Origin: Dipteris shenzhenensis | Taxonomy: Eukaryota; Polypodiophyta; Polypodiopsida; Gleicheniales | NCBI GenBank assembly: GCA_047967505.1 | Contig: CM106538.1 | Direction: 5' to 3' (one strand) | DNA: 64,000 nucleotides | In this document: positions 24,163 to 36,469 of the stretch, one piece after another | How positions within the stretch are numbered: position 1 is the stretch's first letter | Layout: every line of letters starts with the position of its first letter | Notes under the pieces: model-generated | What the model saw: only the letters and a program-made list of their open reading frames with translations | Databases searched by the model: none | What the model was told of the DNA's origin: nothing | Made by a program: the position numbers and the translations under genes

Positions 24163-24364
24163 CCTCTCTCTCTTTCCCTGTCTCTCTCTTTCTCTCTCTC
24201 CCTCTCTCTCTCTTTCTCTCTCTCTCCCTACTCTCTCCCTCCCTCAAGCAGCCACGGCCCCCAAGAGACCCTCTTCTCTCTCTTAATCTCTCTCCCCCTC
24301 TCTCCTCTCTCTTTCTTTCCCTCCCTACTCTTCTCTCTCATTTAAGGAGCCCCTCTTCTCTCTG
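22357..24364. repeat. Inverted repeat with about 125-bp arms
   Basis: The left arm (about 22357-22480) contains GGGGCTCCTTAAATGAGAGA and GGCCGTGGCTGCTTGAGGGA. The right arm (about 24234-24364) is its near-perfect reverse complement. Both arms continue into GA/CT microsatellites. A transcript across the 1.75-kb middle could fold into a long double-stranded RNA. The middle (22961-24110) has no gene, only short repeated phrases such as CAGTGGACAGATTACAT and GAAGATTGAAGCTTTAT. Confidence 0.75.
22380..22960. repeat. GA-rich microsatellite
   Basis: Nearly pure purine GAGAGAGG and GAGAAAGA runs on the + strand, broken by short islands such as TGTTTATCAGAATGAAACG. Arg/Glu-rich frames are compositional. 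Confidence 0.9.
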
Positions 24365-24500
24365 TGAATCTCTCTATCTCTCTCCCTCTCTCCCTCTCTC
24401 TTGGTGGCCATAGCCACCAAGAGCCCCTCTTCTCTCTCTTAATTTCTCTCTTTCCCTCTCTCCTCTCTCCTCTCTCTTTCTCTCCCTCCCTATTCTCTCA
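24120..24500. repeat. CT-rich microsatellite
   Basis: Nearly pure pyrimidine CTCTCTCC runs, the inverted partner of the GA tract at 22380-22960. From 24500 to 25200 the sequence is AT-rich with short duplications (AAAAAGAATTACAAGACGAAT, TTCTTCTCGTAAGTCC) and no gene. Confidence 0.9.
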
Positions 24501-25204
24501 TTTCTCAAATTTATAAACTCAAATATAAATAAAAAAATAATTAAAACAGAACTCAAATACTCAAATAAGGAACTAATTTAAAAAGAATTGTAATGCTTTC
24601 TAAAAGACCCCCCTCCTCAAAAACTTTAACAATAAACTAATTGAAAAAGAATTATAAGTAAAGAAAAAGAATTACAAGACGAATTTTAAGAAATAAAACT
24701 CAAAAACTTTAACAAGAAACTAATTGAAAAAGAATTGTAAGTAAAGAAAAAGAATTACAAGACGAATGAAAAAGAATGCAAGTACTTGGAAAAAGTGAAA
24801 AAAGTAAGGCTCCGCTTATCTAGAAGAAGTGAAAAAAGTAAGGCTCCACTTATCCTTTCTCTTCCGCTCTTGGTTGCTTCAATGAAATGAGGAGAGAGTT
24901 AAAATGAATGAATGGAAAGAAAAGTATATATAAGAAAAGCTAGCCCACTCCTCCTACGCATAAATTTGAAATTTCAAAAAAGAGAGGGAAATTTGAATTC
25001 ATTATAAATTTGAATTCAAATTTGTGTTCAACATTCTTCTCATACTTTCTTCTCGTACGTTCCTTTTGAATTCAAATTTGTGTTCAACATTCTTCTTGAT
25101 ACTTTCTTCAACATTCTTCTCGATACTTTCTTCTCGTAAGTCCTTTTCATTCTTCTCGTAAGTCCTTTTCATTCTTCTCATAAGTCAAATCTTATTTGTC
25201 TCTC

Positions 25205-25735
25205 TTGCTCATGATAGAAAGTCAAATCCTCCTCTCTCCTCTCTCTCCTTCTGCTCCCTCCTCTCCTCTCCCTCTCTCTCTCCTCTCTCTCCTTCCTCTC
25301 CCCTCCCTCCCTCCCTCCCTCGACCCCCGCCCTCCCGCCTTCCCCTCCCCTCCCTTCCCCTTCCCTCCCCTCCCTCCGCCGCCAAAACTCCTCCCTCCCT
25401 CGACCCCCGCCCTCCTCCCCTCCCCTCCCCTCCCCTCCCTCCACCGCCAGAACCCCTCCCCCCCTCGACCCCTCCCCTCCCGCTCTCCCCCTCCCCTTCC
25501 CCCTCTGCCCCCCCCCCTTTCCCCCCCCTACCCCCTTTCCCCCCCGCCCCCGTCCCACCCCCTTTCCCTGGCCCCGTCCCACCAACCCCTTACCCCTCCA
25601 CACCCCATTCCCCCCTTCCCCAAGGCTGGCGCCGCGGCCACAGTCAGCCCCACCCTCTCCCTCCCTTCCTCCTCCCTTCCCTTCAGCCCCTCCATCCTCT
25701 TCTTCTCCTCCCCTGAACCTTTCTCTCTCTAGTTT
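25205..25735. repeat. Long C-rich polypyrimidine tract
   Basis: About 530 bases are almost only C and T on the + strand, with C runs of up to ten and repeats of CTCCCTCCCTCGACCCC. The overlapping frames in both directions (Pro/Ser-rich on +, Gly/Arg/Glu-rich on -) follow from composition and are not called as genes. Such tracts can form triplex or i-motif structures. Confidence 0.85.
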
Positions 25736-25739
25736 CGCT

Positions 25740-26533
25740 CTCTTCAAATTTTAAAAAAAAATCTAGAAAAAGAATTAATCAAAAAAATTTGCAAGAACCT
25801 GGAAAAAGTTTGTAAGTTTGCTCTTTCTTGCTTTCTTGCTCTTCCTTCCTTGCTCTCTTAATCGTCCTTGCTTTCTTGCTTCAATGAATGAAATGAGGGG
25901 AGAATGAATGAAGAAGGAAGACTATATATAAGAAAAATTAGGTTTTCTTCCTCCTCTCCTATTGGCTTTCCATTCCTCCCCTCTCTCCTATTGGCTTTTC
26001 ATTTATCCCCTCTCCCATTGGCTCCCATTACTCCCCCTCTCCCATTGGACCCCCATCCCTCATCCCAATCTTCCATTAGCCCTCCCCCCATCCATCCATT
26101 TCTTCTTCCTCCCCATTGCCACCACTCCCATCCCACATTTCCACCACGTCCCATACTCCTCCCATTTCCCAAAATCCCATATTTCCCCATCTCACCCTCC
26201 TCTTTTTCATCCCCTATTAACTCCCCCACTCATTTCACTCCCTTATTATCCTACTCCCCTATTACTTTCCCCTCTCCCATTCCAGTCTTCCCTCCCCACT
26301 CTCACTTCCATTTCCCATTACTCACTTGCCATTTGAAAACTATTAATATATTATTATACTATTGTTTATACTTATTATCATACATCCTTATTACTTCCCT
26401 CTCCCATTCCACTCCTCCCTCCTCACTCCCACTTCCACTTCCCATTACTCACTTGCTATACACATTTGCAAACTATTAATATATTATTATATGATTTCTT
26501 ATACTATTTGCAAACTTACATGTGGGCAAAATC
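25740..26533. other. C/T-rich region without gene
   Basis: Contains CTATATATAAGAAAA (also near 24925), which resembles a TATA element, followed by CCCATT/CCTATTGG-type repeats and ACTCCTCCCT runs. No supportable coding frame. Confidence 0.5.
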
Positions 26534-26780
26534 CTCGGGGGGGTCACTCATCATATGTAACCCTATCACGTGAGTTCAACAGAAGGATATTTTTTATTCC
26601 TAAAATTTACAGAAATAAATATACATAAGGGACTATTTAAAATAGTTTTGGAAAAAATTTACAGATTTGTATAGAAAAGGGGTACATTTTATTAATGAAA
26701 AAATTTACAGATAAGGGATTTTAAATATAGGCCTTGAACGCACGTGATATAAAGGGTTTATACATAGTGACCCCCCCGAG
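26534..26780. mobile_element. 247-bp MITE with 8-bp TSD
   Basis: The element starts CTCGGGGGGGTCACT and ends with the exact reverse complement. Similarity between the ends continues imperfectly inward (TATCACGTGAGTTCAA against its inverted partner). It is flanked by perfect 8-bp direct repeats GCAAAATC (26526-26533 and 26781-26788). The interior is AT-rich with no coding capacity. An 8-bp duplication is typical of hAT elements and is also seen for some P-like and Mutator elements. The terminal sequence matches no family I can name. Confidence 0.85.
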
Positions 26781-26984
26781 GCAAAATCACAGGTGTCAAA
26801 GCGATCCTATTGTGGTCATACAACAACTGTGCTTTTATTCAAGGGCATATTTATCCTCATCAACAAGCTTATTTACTCAAGGTATGAAGTGCATAATTTG
26901 TGCACTAGGTGTTTACTTTGTATCAAAATTGTTTGCCACACACACACACATATACACATACCGAAAATTTCTAATATTATCGCA

Positions 26985-29900
26985 TCTACATTTCTCCGAT
27001 GGGCACAAAACTTTGTACATGCCTCAACCTAGGTCTTATTGACTTGCATACAAAGTGTTGCACCCATCTCATAAGTACTTGTTCGGATAACACACCTCCA
27101 AACGTATTTTATGACGATTGTGCATAACACTAGGAACAAAATGGTGTATCATGTGAGATCCACTATGCAAAGCATATCCAATGGACACAAGACTTTACAC
27201 GTTCCTCAACCTAGGCAGTATTGACTTGTGTGCAAAGTGGCATCCCCATCCGATAAGTACTTATTTGAAAAATACACCTACGATCGTGTTTTTTGACCGT
27301 TGTATATGACACCAAGGCCAAAAACGGTATTTAATACTCAATCTACCATGTAAAGCATATCCGATGGGCACAATACTTTGCACGTGCCTCAAAATCGGTG
27401 GTATGGTATTCCATGCAAAGTGGAATGCCCATTCAATAAGGACTTTTTAAAATATCACACCTAGGACCATGTTTTCTATTGGTGGTTGTCCATGACACTA
27501 AGGCAAAAAAGCTAATTTATGCTTAATCGACAATGCAACGCATATGCGATCATCACACTAATTTGCACACATCTCAACCTAGGTATTATTGACTTACATG
27601 CAAAGTGGCGTGCCCATCCCTTAAGTACTTAGTCGAATAACACATCTAGGACCGCGTTTTTTGATGATTGTGCATGACACTAAGGCCAAAACAGTGTTTA
27701 ATGCTTGTTCGACAATGCAAAACATATCCGATGGGCACAATACTTTGCACACACCTTCAACTAGGTGGAATCAACTTACATGCTAAGTGGCACGCCCATC
27801 CCATAAGTGCTTGATCGGATAACATACCTTGCAGCGTGTTTTTTTACGGATGTGCATGACACTAGAGCAAAAATAGTATTTAATGCTCGATCGACCATGC
27901 AAAAGATATCCGATGGGCACAACACTTTTTGTACACCTCAACCTAGGTGGTATTGAAATGTTCTCAAAGAGGCACACCCATCCAATAAGTACTTGGTCAG
28001 ATAACACACCTAATGGCGTGTTTTTTTGTGGATGTCCATATCACTAGGGAAAAAATGGTTTATAATGCGTGATCGACCATGCAAAGCATATCTGATGGTG
28101 GCAATACTTTGCATGCACCTCAACATAGTTGAAACGGACTTACGTGCAAAGTGGAGCCCCCATCCAATAAGTACTTATTTGAATAACACACCTACGGCCG
28201 TGTTTTTTGATGGTTGTACATGACACCAAGGCCAAAAACAGTGTATAATGCGTGATCGACCATGTAAATCATATCCTATGGTGGCAATACTTTGCACGCA
28301 CCTCAACGTAGTTGAAACGGACTTGCGTGCAAAGTGGAGCCCCCATCCGATAAGTACTTGTTTGAATAACACACTTAGGACCGTGTTTTTTCATGGTTGT
28401 GCATGACACTAAGGCAAAAACGGTGTCTTATGCTTGATCGAGAATGCAAAGCATATCCGATGGGCACAATACTTTGCACACACCTTCAACTAGGTGGAAT
28501 TGACTTACATGCAAAGTGGCACACCCATCCCATAAGTGCTTGATCGGATAACATACCTAGCAGCGTGTTTTTTTACGGATGTGCATGACACTAGAGCAAA
28601 AATAGTATTTAATGCTTGATCGACCATGCAAAGGATATCCGATGGGCACAACACTTTTCGTACACCTCAACCTAGTTGGTATTGAAATGTTTTCAAAGAG
28701 GCACACCCATCCGATAAGTACTTGGTCAGATAACACACCTAATGGCATGTTTTTTTGCAGTTGTGCATATCATTAGGGAAAAAATGGTGTATAATGTGTG
28801 ATCGACCATGAAAATCATATCCGATGGTGACAATACTTTGCACACATCTCAACCTAGTTGAAACGGACTTGCGTGCAAACTGGAGCCCCCATCTGATAAG
28901 TACTTGTTTGAATAACACACCTAGGACCGTGTTTTTTCATGGTTCTGCATGACACTAAGGCAAAAACGGTGTTTTATGCTTGATCGAAAATGCAAAGCAT
29001 ATCCGATGGGCACAATACTTTGCACACACCTTCAACTAGGTAGAATCAACTTACATGCAAAGTGGAATTCCCATCCCATAAGTGCCTGATCGGATAACAT
29101 ACCTCGCAGCGTGTTTTTTTACAGATGTGAATGACACTAGAGCAAAAATAGTATTTAATGCTCGATCGACCATGCAAAGGATATCCGATGGGCACAACAC
29201 TTTTCGTACACCTCAACCTAGTTGGTATTGAAATGTTCTCAAAGAGGCACACCCATCCGATAAGTACTTGGTCAAATAACACACCTAAGGGCGTGTTTTT
29301 TTACGGATGTGCATATCACTAGGGAAAAAATGGTGTATAATGCGTGATCGACCATGCAAAGCATATCCGATGGTGACAATACTTTGCACGCCCTGCAACA
29401 TAGTTGAAACGGACTTGCATGCAAAGTGGATCCCCCATCCGGTAAGTACTAGTTTGAATAACACACCTAGGACCATGTTTTTTCACGGTTGTGCATGACA
29501 CTAAGGTAAAAACGGTGTTTTATGCTTCATCGACAATGCAAAGCATATCTGATGGGCACAATACTTTGCACACACCTTCAACTAGGTGGAATCGACTTAC
29601 ATGCAAAGTGGCATGCCCATCCCATAAGTGCTTGATCGGATAACATACCTAGCAGCATGTTTTTTTACAGATGTGCATGACACTAGAGCAAAAATAGTAT
29701 TTAATGCTCGATCGACCATGAAAAGGATATCCGATGGGCACAACACTTTTTTTACACCTCAACCTAGGTGCTATTGAAATGTTCTCAAAGAGGCACACCC
29801 ATCTGATAAGTACTTGGTCAGATAACACACCTAAGGGCGTGTTTTTTTGCGGATGTGCATATCACTAGGGAAAAAATCGTGTATAATGCGTGATCGACCA

Positions 29901-32338
29901 TGCAAAGAATATCCGATGGTGACAATACTTTGCACACCCTTCAACGTAGTTGAAACGGACTTGCGTGCAAAGTGGATCCCCCATCCAATAAGTACTAGTT
30001 TGAATAACACACCTAGGACCGTGTTTTTTCATGGTTGTGCATGACACTAAGGCAAAAACGGTATTTTATGCTTGATCGACAATGCAAAGCATATTCGATG
30101 GGAACAATACTTTTCACACACCTTCAACTAGGTGCAATAGACTTACATCCAAAGTGGCATGCCCATCCCATAAGTGCTTGATCGGATAACATACCTAGCA
30201 GCGTGTTTTTTTACAGATGTGCATGACACTAGAGCAAAAATAGTATTTAGTGCTTGCTTGACCATGCAAAGGATATCCGATTGGCACAACACTTTTCGTA
30301 CACCTCAACCTAGGTGGTATTGAAATGTTCTCAAAGAGGCACACCCATCCTATAAGTACTTGGTCAGATAACACACCTAAGGGCGTGTTTTTTAACGGAT
30401 GTGCATATCACTAGGGAAAGAATGGTGTATAATGCGTGATCGACCATGCAAGGCATATCTGATGGTGACAATACTTTGAACGCCCTTCAACATAGCTGAA
30501 ACGGACTTGCGTGCAAAGTGGAGCCCCCATCCGATAAGTACTAGTTTGAATAACACACCTAGGACCGTGTTTTTTCATGCTGGTGCATGACACTAAGGCA
30601 AAAACAGTGTTTTATGCTTGATCGATAATGCAAAGCATATCCGATGAGCACAATACATTGCACACACCTTCAACTAGGTGGAATTGACTTACATGAAAAG
30701 TGGCACACCCATCCCATAAGTGCTTGATTGGATAACATACCTAGCAGCGTGTTTTTTCACAGATGTGCATGACACTAGAGCAAAGATAGTATTTAATGCT
30801 CGATCGACCATGCAAAGGATATCCGATGGGCACAACACTTTTCTTACACGTCAACCTAGGTGGTATTGAAATGTTCTCAATGAGGCACACCCATCCGATA
30901 AGTACTTGGTCAGATAACACACCTAATGGCATGCTTTTTTGCGGATGTCCATATCACTAGGGAAAAAATGGTGTATAATGCGTGATCGACCATGCAAAGC
31001 ATATCCGATGGTGAAAATACTTTGCATGCACCTTAGTTGAAACGGACTTCCGTACAAAGTGGAGCCCCCATCCGATAAGTACTTATTTGAACAACACACC
31101 TATGGCCGTGTTTTTATATGGTTGTGCATGACATTAAGGCAAAAACGGTGTTTTATGCTTGATCGAGAATGCAAAGCATATCCGATGGGCACAATACTTT
31201 GCACACACCTTCAACTAGGTGGAATTGGCTTACATGCAAAGTGGCACGCCCATCGCATAAGTGCTTGATCAGATAACACACCTAGCAGCGTATTTTTTTA
31301 CGGATGTGCATGACACTAGAGCAAAAATAGTATTTAATGCTCGATCGACCATGCAAAGCATATTCGATGGGCACAATAGTTTTCGTACACCTCAACCTAG
31401 GTGGTATTGAAATGTTCTCAAAGAGGCACACCCATCCGATAAGTACTTGGTCAGATAACATAACTAAGGGCATGTTTTTTTCGGATGTGCATACCACTAG
31501 GGAAAAAACGGTGTATAATGCGTGATCGACCATGCAAAGCATATCCGATGCGCACAACGCTTTTCGTATGCATCAACCTAGGTGGTATTGAGATGTTCTC
31601 AATGAGGCATACCCATCCAATAAGTACTTGGTCAGATAACACACCTAATGCCGTGTTTTTTTGCGGATGTCCATATCACTAGGGAAAAAATGGTGTATAA
31701 TGTGTGATTGACCATGCAAAGAATATCCGATCGTGACAATACTTTGCACACACCTCAACGTAGTTGAAAAGGACTTGCGTGCAAAGTGGAGCCCCCATCC
31801 GATAAGTACTTATTTGAATAACACAGCTACGGCCCTGTTTTTATATGGTTGTGCATGACACAAAGGCAAAAACGGTGTTTTATGCTTGATCAACAATGCA
31901 AAGCATATCCGATGGGCACAATAATTTGCACACACATTCAACCAGGTGGAATTGACTTACATGCAAAGTGGCATTCCCATCGTGTAAGTACTTGATTGGA
32001 TAACACACCTAGCAGCGTTTTTTTTAATGGATGTGCATGACACTAAGGCAAAAATGGTATTTAATGCTCGATCGACCATGCAAACCATATCCGATGGCCA
32101 CAATACTTTTCCTACACCTTAATCTAGGTGGTATTAAAATGTTCTCAAAGAAGCACACCCATCCGATAAGTACTTGGTCAGATAACACACCTAAGGGCGT
32201 GTTTTTTTGCGGATGTGCATACCACTAGGGAAAAAACAGTGTATAATGCGTGATCGACCATGCAAATCATATCTGATGGTGACAATACTTTGCACTCATC
32301 TCAACCTAGTTGAAAGGGACTTGCGTGCAAATTGGAGC
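26985..32338. repeat. 182-bp satellite with three-monomer HOR
   Basis: About 29 tandem monomers of about 182 bp each contain CATATCCGATGG, CCCATCCGATAAGTACTT, ACACACCTA and CATGACACTA. From about 27725 the monomers fall into three types in fixed order: A (TTCAACTAGGTGGAAT), B (GGTATTGAAATGTTCTC) and C (GTTGAAACGGACTTGCG). These give a higher-order unit of about 545 bp repeated about eight times, with one extra C near 28270 and one extra B near 31541. The first monomers are more diverged and less ordered. The array ends abruptly at about 32338 against element D. Frames within it are not genes. Confidence 0.9.
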
Positions 32339-33596
32339 CCAGCTACACAGCGCGGGCCCATCTCCCATGCCGTCTTATGCCCCTTCCCCCATGTTGTCTT
32401 ATGCCCCTTCTGCCATGCCGTCTTATGCCCCTTCCCCCATGCTGTCAGGAGGTCCTTCTGTCTCGCAGAGCCGTCGGTGTACTCTTGTGCAATCGAGACT
32501 CGGTTCTCCAGCTACGAGTGGTCCACGTAGTCTCGTGCAGTCTCCAGCTACGAGTGGCCAGCATACTAGCTCGACACGACATGGTAGCAGGCGTAGTAGC
32601 AAGGAGAGCGGTGGGGGATGCATGGCATAGTACTTTGGGAGGGGTGGTGGTGGGGACGATCATGATTCAGATGATTTAGACGTGCCTCTGGGTGATGGTA
32701 CGATATTCTATGACATCACTCAGACAGGAGGCATCTTGATGGATGCACGGGGGAAGGAAATCATGGCCTTCATGCGCTCTATAATTGCTAACAATTACAG
32801 ATTGCTTTATCCACTACAAAGACCAGCCAAAGAGGTTGGTTGATGAGACCCTTGCTACTGTTCGCTCTAGGTATCCTAACCCCCCCAATCGTCAGATCAC
32901 AGATAAATGGGCCAAGTCAAAGATTGTTATGATACTTGGCAATAAAAGATCTTCGCTTTAAGAGGCAGGCACTAGCGGAGCTTGCCAGGCTCGAGGGAGG
33001 TCAACCACCAAGGGGCCCACCCCACACCACTCACAAGCATGAGTGGAAGAAAGCAATGAAGTCAGCGAGGGAGGACCCCAGTCTACAGCACGTGGAGGCA
33101 CGAAGGATCCAGATGGAGCAATATGGAAGCATGCATTTTGGAGCAGGTGGTGTTGATTCATGGGAGGCCCAATTTGTAAGTATCGATCTCAAATTATATT
33201 ACTTAAGTAGTTTATTAGGAGGTTGTTTCTTTGTACTAACCCCTCCGCAAATTGTGTCGTCTTGCAACTTGATATCGTGGGCAGATACCCTACTCCTGTC
33301 GAGATAGCCTACCACCACCACCATCGCAGAGGAGATACATGGAGGCACTTCTATCATGATGGGTTGATTACTGAGGAGCAGTATATCCAGGCTACTGGAG
33401 CGGCCCCCGAGGTATTTGAAAGTAATTAAATAATGTCAATATTATAAGTAAAGATTTGATTTTTCATACATTGATATATGTTGTCCCTTGTTTATAGGTC
33501 CCTCCACAAGAAGACGAGGAAGAAGACGAGGAAGGAGGCGGAGAAGGGAGTGCAGAAGGGAGCACAGAAGGGAGCATGGAAGGGAGCGAGGATTAG
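32339..33596 (+). pseudogene. CACTA partner protein, element D
   Basis: This is a Transposase_24-like ORF distantly related to that of elements A and C. A Ser/Pro-rich part (SPMLSYAPSAMPSYAPSPM) is followed by an acidic stretch, DETLATVRSRYPNPPN in another frame, and HEWKKAMKSAREDPSLQ with FGAGGVDSWEAQF in a third. An intron starts at 33176 (GTAAGTAT); the next exon contains YPTPVEIAYHHHHRRGDTW and ends at PEVF or before GTATTTG. The last exon (33498-33596) encodes an acidic tail, PPQEDEEEDEEGGG..., ending in TAG. At least two frameshifts and a TAA near 32959 make it a pseudogene. The same three-exon plan with an acidic end supports its relation to the ORF at 2202-3753. Confidence 0.65.
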
Positions 33597-33909
33597 TCGT
33601 AGAAGTAGTGCTAGCTACTCTTTTTTGTACTTAAAGCCATTGGCTTGGCTTCGTGCCTCTTGTATATACACTCCTCTTCTTTTTTGTACTTGAAGCCACA
33701 TGACTGGCTTAGCTTCGTGCTATATGTACATACAAGCACTTTTTGAGCTTTCAATTTTATTGCGTTTTGGAGTTGTAATATTTTATTTAGAATTGTAATT
33801 AAAATGCGATTGGCTGTAAGAATTGAATTACACAATGTGGAAATGAAATTCTTGTAACTACATAGCATACACAACATACACAACATTCTGTAAATTTAAA
33901 AACATATAT

Positions 33910-34256
33910 TATATAGTGCGTCTATCAGTGCATCTATAAATGCGTCTATATACGCGTCTGTCTATTCGAGAAGCATTTATTTGTGCGTCTATAAACGCAT
34001 CTATAAGACCATTTATAAATGCATCTATACACACGTTTAACAATGCGTCTGTCTGCTTTTTAAATTTTTTAGCAGAGCATCTATTTACGTGTCTAGATGT
34101 GCATCTATATGCATGTCTGTCTGCTATATAGATGCACTGTTAGATGTGGGTCTCTAGACATAGAAATAGACGCACAAATAGACGTGCCCGTAAGTTTCTT
34201 TTTAAGTTCAATAAACGCATCTGTGTGTGCGTCTATGGGTGCTTTGTCTTGTTGTG
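33910..34256. repeat. Subterminal GCGTCTAT repeats, element D
   Basis: More than fifteen copies or near-copies of TGCGTCTAT/GCATCTATA occur in about 350 bp, mostly in one orientation, ending at the presumed terminus. The density and position match subterminal transposase-binding repeats of CACTA elements. Confidence 0.7.
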
Positions 34257-35362
34257 ACGATGGACCTTCGAGCTAGGTCCCCGAACCCCTCCTACAATTG
34301 CTATTACTTATAGAGCTCACCAAGCTCTTCCAAGATCCTCCCTGCTGAATAGTAGTGTCCCTACAGCCACCAAGAAGCTCTCCACACATGCAACTAGCGA
34401 CCTCCCCAACCAAGCTCACGTCCCCCTTTAGCTTAGATCCTCATGGCCTACATAGTAGGGATGCCTTCCCCATGAAACCAAGAAGCACATGCTACATGCT
34501 CTCTGTCATCCAAAGTACTCTTCAGGCCATGGCTTCTCCTTTACTCATAGAGCACACACATTGTCACAGTTCATCAGCCTCCTACAAAGTTGCCACCTCT
34601 GCAACAAAGTTCTTGTCTCCACTGTATCCTTTTCTCACGTACCTACTCACGTCTTCTCTTGCTCACATGGATCTCCCCTCTCCTATCGCCTTCGATCCTC
34701 CTTGCATACCCAAACTAGACTCCCCAATCAAAAGGCCTCTAGCCTTCTATAGTAGAGACACCCTCCAGAGAACTCCATTCACACCTCCTTCTCGCCTCTC
34801 AGCTTGCATGTCCATTCCAGCTAGTGTGTTGATGAAAACTTCCCGAATTCTCCTTCACACCCAGGCTTCACATACATCCCAGCTCCCCCAATCCAAAAGC
34901 TTACCCTCCTTCTTTACGCAGCCAACTTATATGCATGGCTTTTTTACAAGAGCTACACTCTTCTTGATTTCTAGGTTAGCCACCTCATGTTGGCCTTTTT
35001 ACCACTCTCCAAGTTTTCCAAAACATAGACCAAGACTTTAATGCCCAACCTTAGACTTTGTGCACACTACTGCATGTCACAAGCACTTAGTATCCAATTT
35101 CCCATCGACTATCCACATATGATGAATATAATCCTGACACAGTGGATTTACAAGGCATCCACAACGAAAAGAATGTTCATGCTTTCATGCATATATGGCT
35201 TGAGAAAAGCATTGAAAACATTTGTCATCCCACACAATCACACACTAGATACCATGCTCTGGAATGTTTAGTACACCCACTCTGCATTTTCATCATATCC
35301 CAAGGGTCCCTGCAAAATCATTTACAATCTCAAAAAAATATTTACATCAGTATAGTCTTTTG
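34257..35362. other. Region without recognised gene
   Basis: A 228-codon open frame (34355-35041, +) is rich in Ser, Pro, Thr and Leu and shows no motif or splice context, so I do not call it. The block may be part of an unrecognised repeat or LTR. Nothing else is supported. Confidence 0.4.
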
Positions 35363-36469
35363 ATGAGAGTTTCCATAAACTCAATTAGATTCAAGAAGGA
35401 CTAACTGTCGCATTCCTATCAATTTAATTAAACAAAACAGAACAAACATCGAGGTTATACCAATTGACCTTCTGGAACTCGAGGATCCCAACTCCATTGC
35501 TCCAGAAGACCTTAAGGAGCAACGAGTGAAACAAAAGCACATAAGAAAATAATCAATAATTTGATCAAAACCCAGACAAAGAAAGAGATACGGGCATAGA
35601 GCCACCAAACTAAATTCTGGAGATGTACAAAGTGACAAGGGACAAGACACAGACATAGAGCCAGATTTACAAATCAACAATAGTGGATATTACACAGTGC
35701 CAGAGAGCGCACGAGAGGAGGGTGAAGAACCAAACGAAGGAGCACCAAAAAGTCCATCGAGACTTCCACAACCACTGGTTCCACCAATGGCACACCCAAG
35801 TATGGCCAGTTTGAAATGTAAGTTTTCAAAATTCTGAGAAAAAGAGAACATCTGGACAGTCACGTGGCTTAATTCAAGAACTATGGTAGGAAAGCAGCTT
35901 CAACACTTCGTTTAGAGATTAAGAAAAGCTCCAACAGTTTGCTAGAATGCTTGCTGTAAAGCAATGAGATGGTTCACCCCATATGGAGTGGCAAATTTTA
36001 CAACATATGAGGAACTCAAGACGTCATTTCTAGAAATATTCAAAAAGGAGAAGACTCCAAGTAATGTTCAAAAAAAGTTGCAGGAATTGAAATAGAGAAA
36101 GCTAATAGTGGGGGGTCATGCTCAGCAATATCTCAATTTGAATAAAAGACTTGATCCTACCAAAAGACCAACACCAAAAACAATTTTACAAGGGAATGCA
36201 GCTGGAAATCAAAAGTGTCGTGCGACAGCATGGCTATTCCAGTGGGTCAAAATGGATTCAACACTCTCATAGAGGCAGCCAAATGCATGAAAAGAAAAAT
36301 CGGCACAACAAGGAAAACGAAGAAGACGTGTACAGATTCTGAAGAAGATTTTGATAATAGTCCAAACGACTCAAAAATTGAGTCCAATTCTGGATCCGCC
36401 CCAAGCAATGATGATTTCGACAATGATTTGGATGATGATGAAAAGAAAAATAAACAATTTGGATGAGGC
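35363..36469 (+). pseudogene. Retrotransposon gag remnant, copy 1
   Basis: This region encodes a decayed plant LTR-retrotransposon gag. An N-terminal part contains IPIDLLELEDPNSIAPEDL and PRQRKRYGHRATKLNS. It is followed by a Retrotrans_gag-like core: AMRWFTPYGVANFTTYEEL, then SFLEIFKKEKTPSNVQKKL, then HAQQYLNLNKRL. After a frameshift come FNTLIEAAKCMKRKI and an acidic tail. In-frame stops include TAG after QELK (36093), others of TAA/TAG type, and several TGA. The tandem duplication starts inside it at about 35493, so the first 130 bases are present only once. No pol or LTR is recognised. Confidence 0.55.

Larger units (their letters stand above)
32339..34256 (+). mobile_element. CACTA-like element D, right part
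   Basis: This is the right part of a different CACTA-like family. It holds the end of a Transposase_24-like ORF, a 3' region, an array of GCGTCTAT repeats, and a terminus reading CTTTGTCTTGTTGTG (inverted: CACAACAAGACAAAG). The left part is absent and replaced by the satellite. The terminus begins CACAA instead of CACTA, so the exact end is less certain than for elements A to C. Confidence 0.6.

Noticed and set aside
25178-25747. 189- and 178-codon frames on opposite strands of the C-rich tract
   Set aside because: Both come from a strand-asymmetric polypyrimidine tract with no stop-forming bases and show no non-repetitive protein content.
27783-32228. Recurring 60-70 codon frames in the satellite
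   Set aside because: The same frame repeats once per monomer on both strands, so it reflects the tandem repeat and not a gene family.
34355-35041. 228-codon Ser/Pro/Leu-rich frame
   Set aside because: No recognisable motif, low complexity and no splice or homology support within the window.
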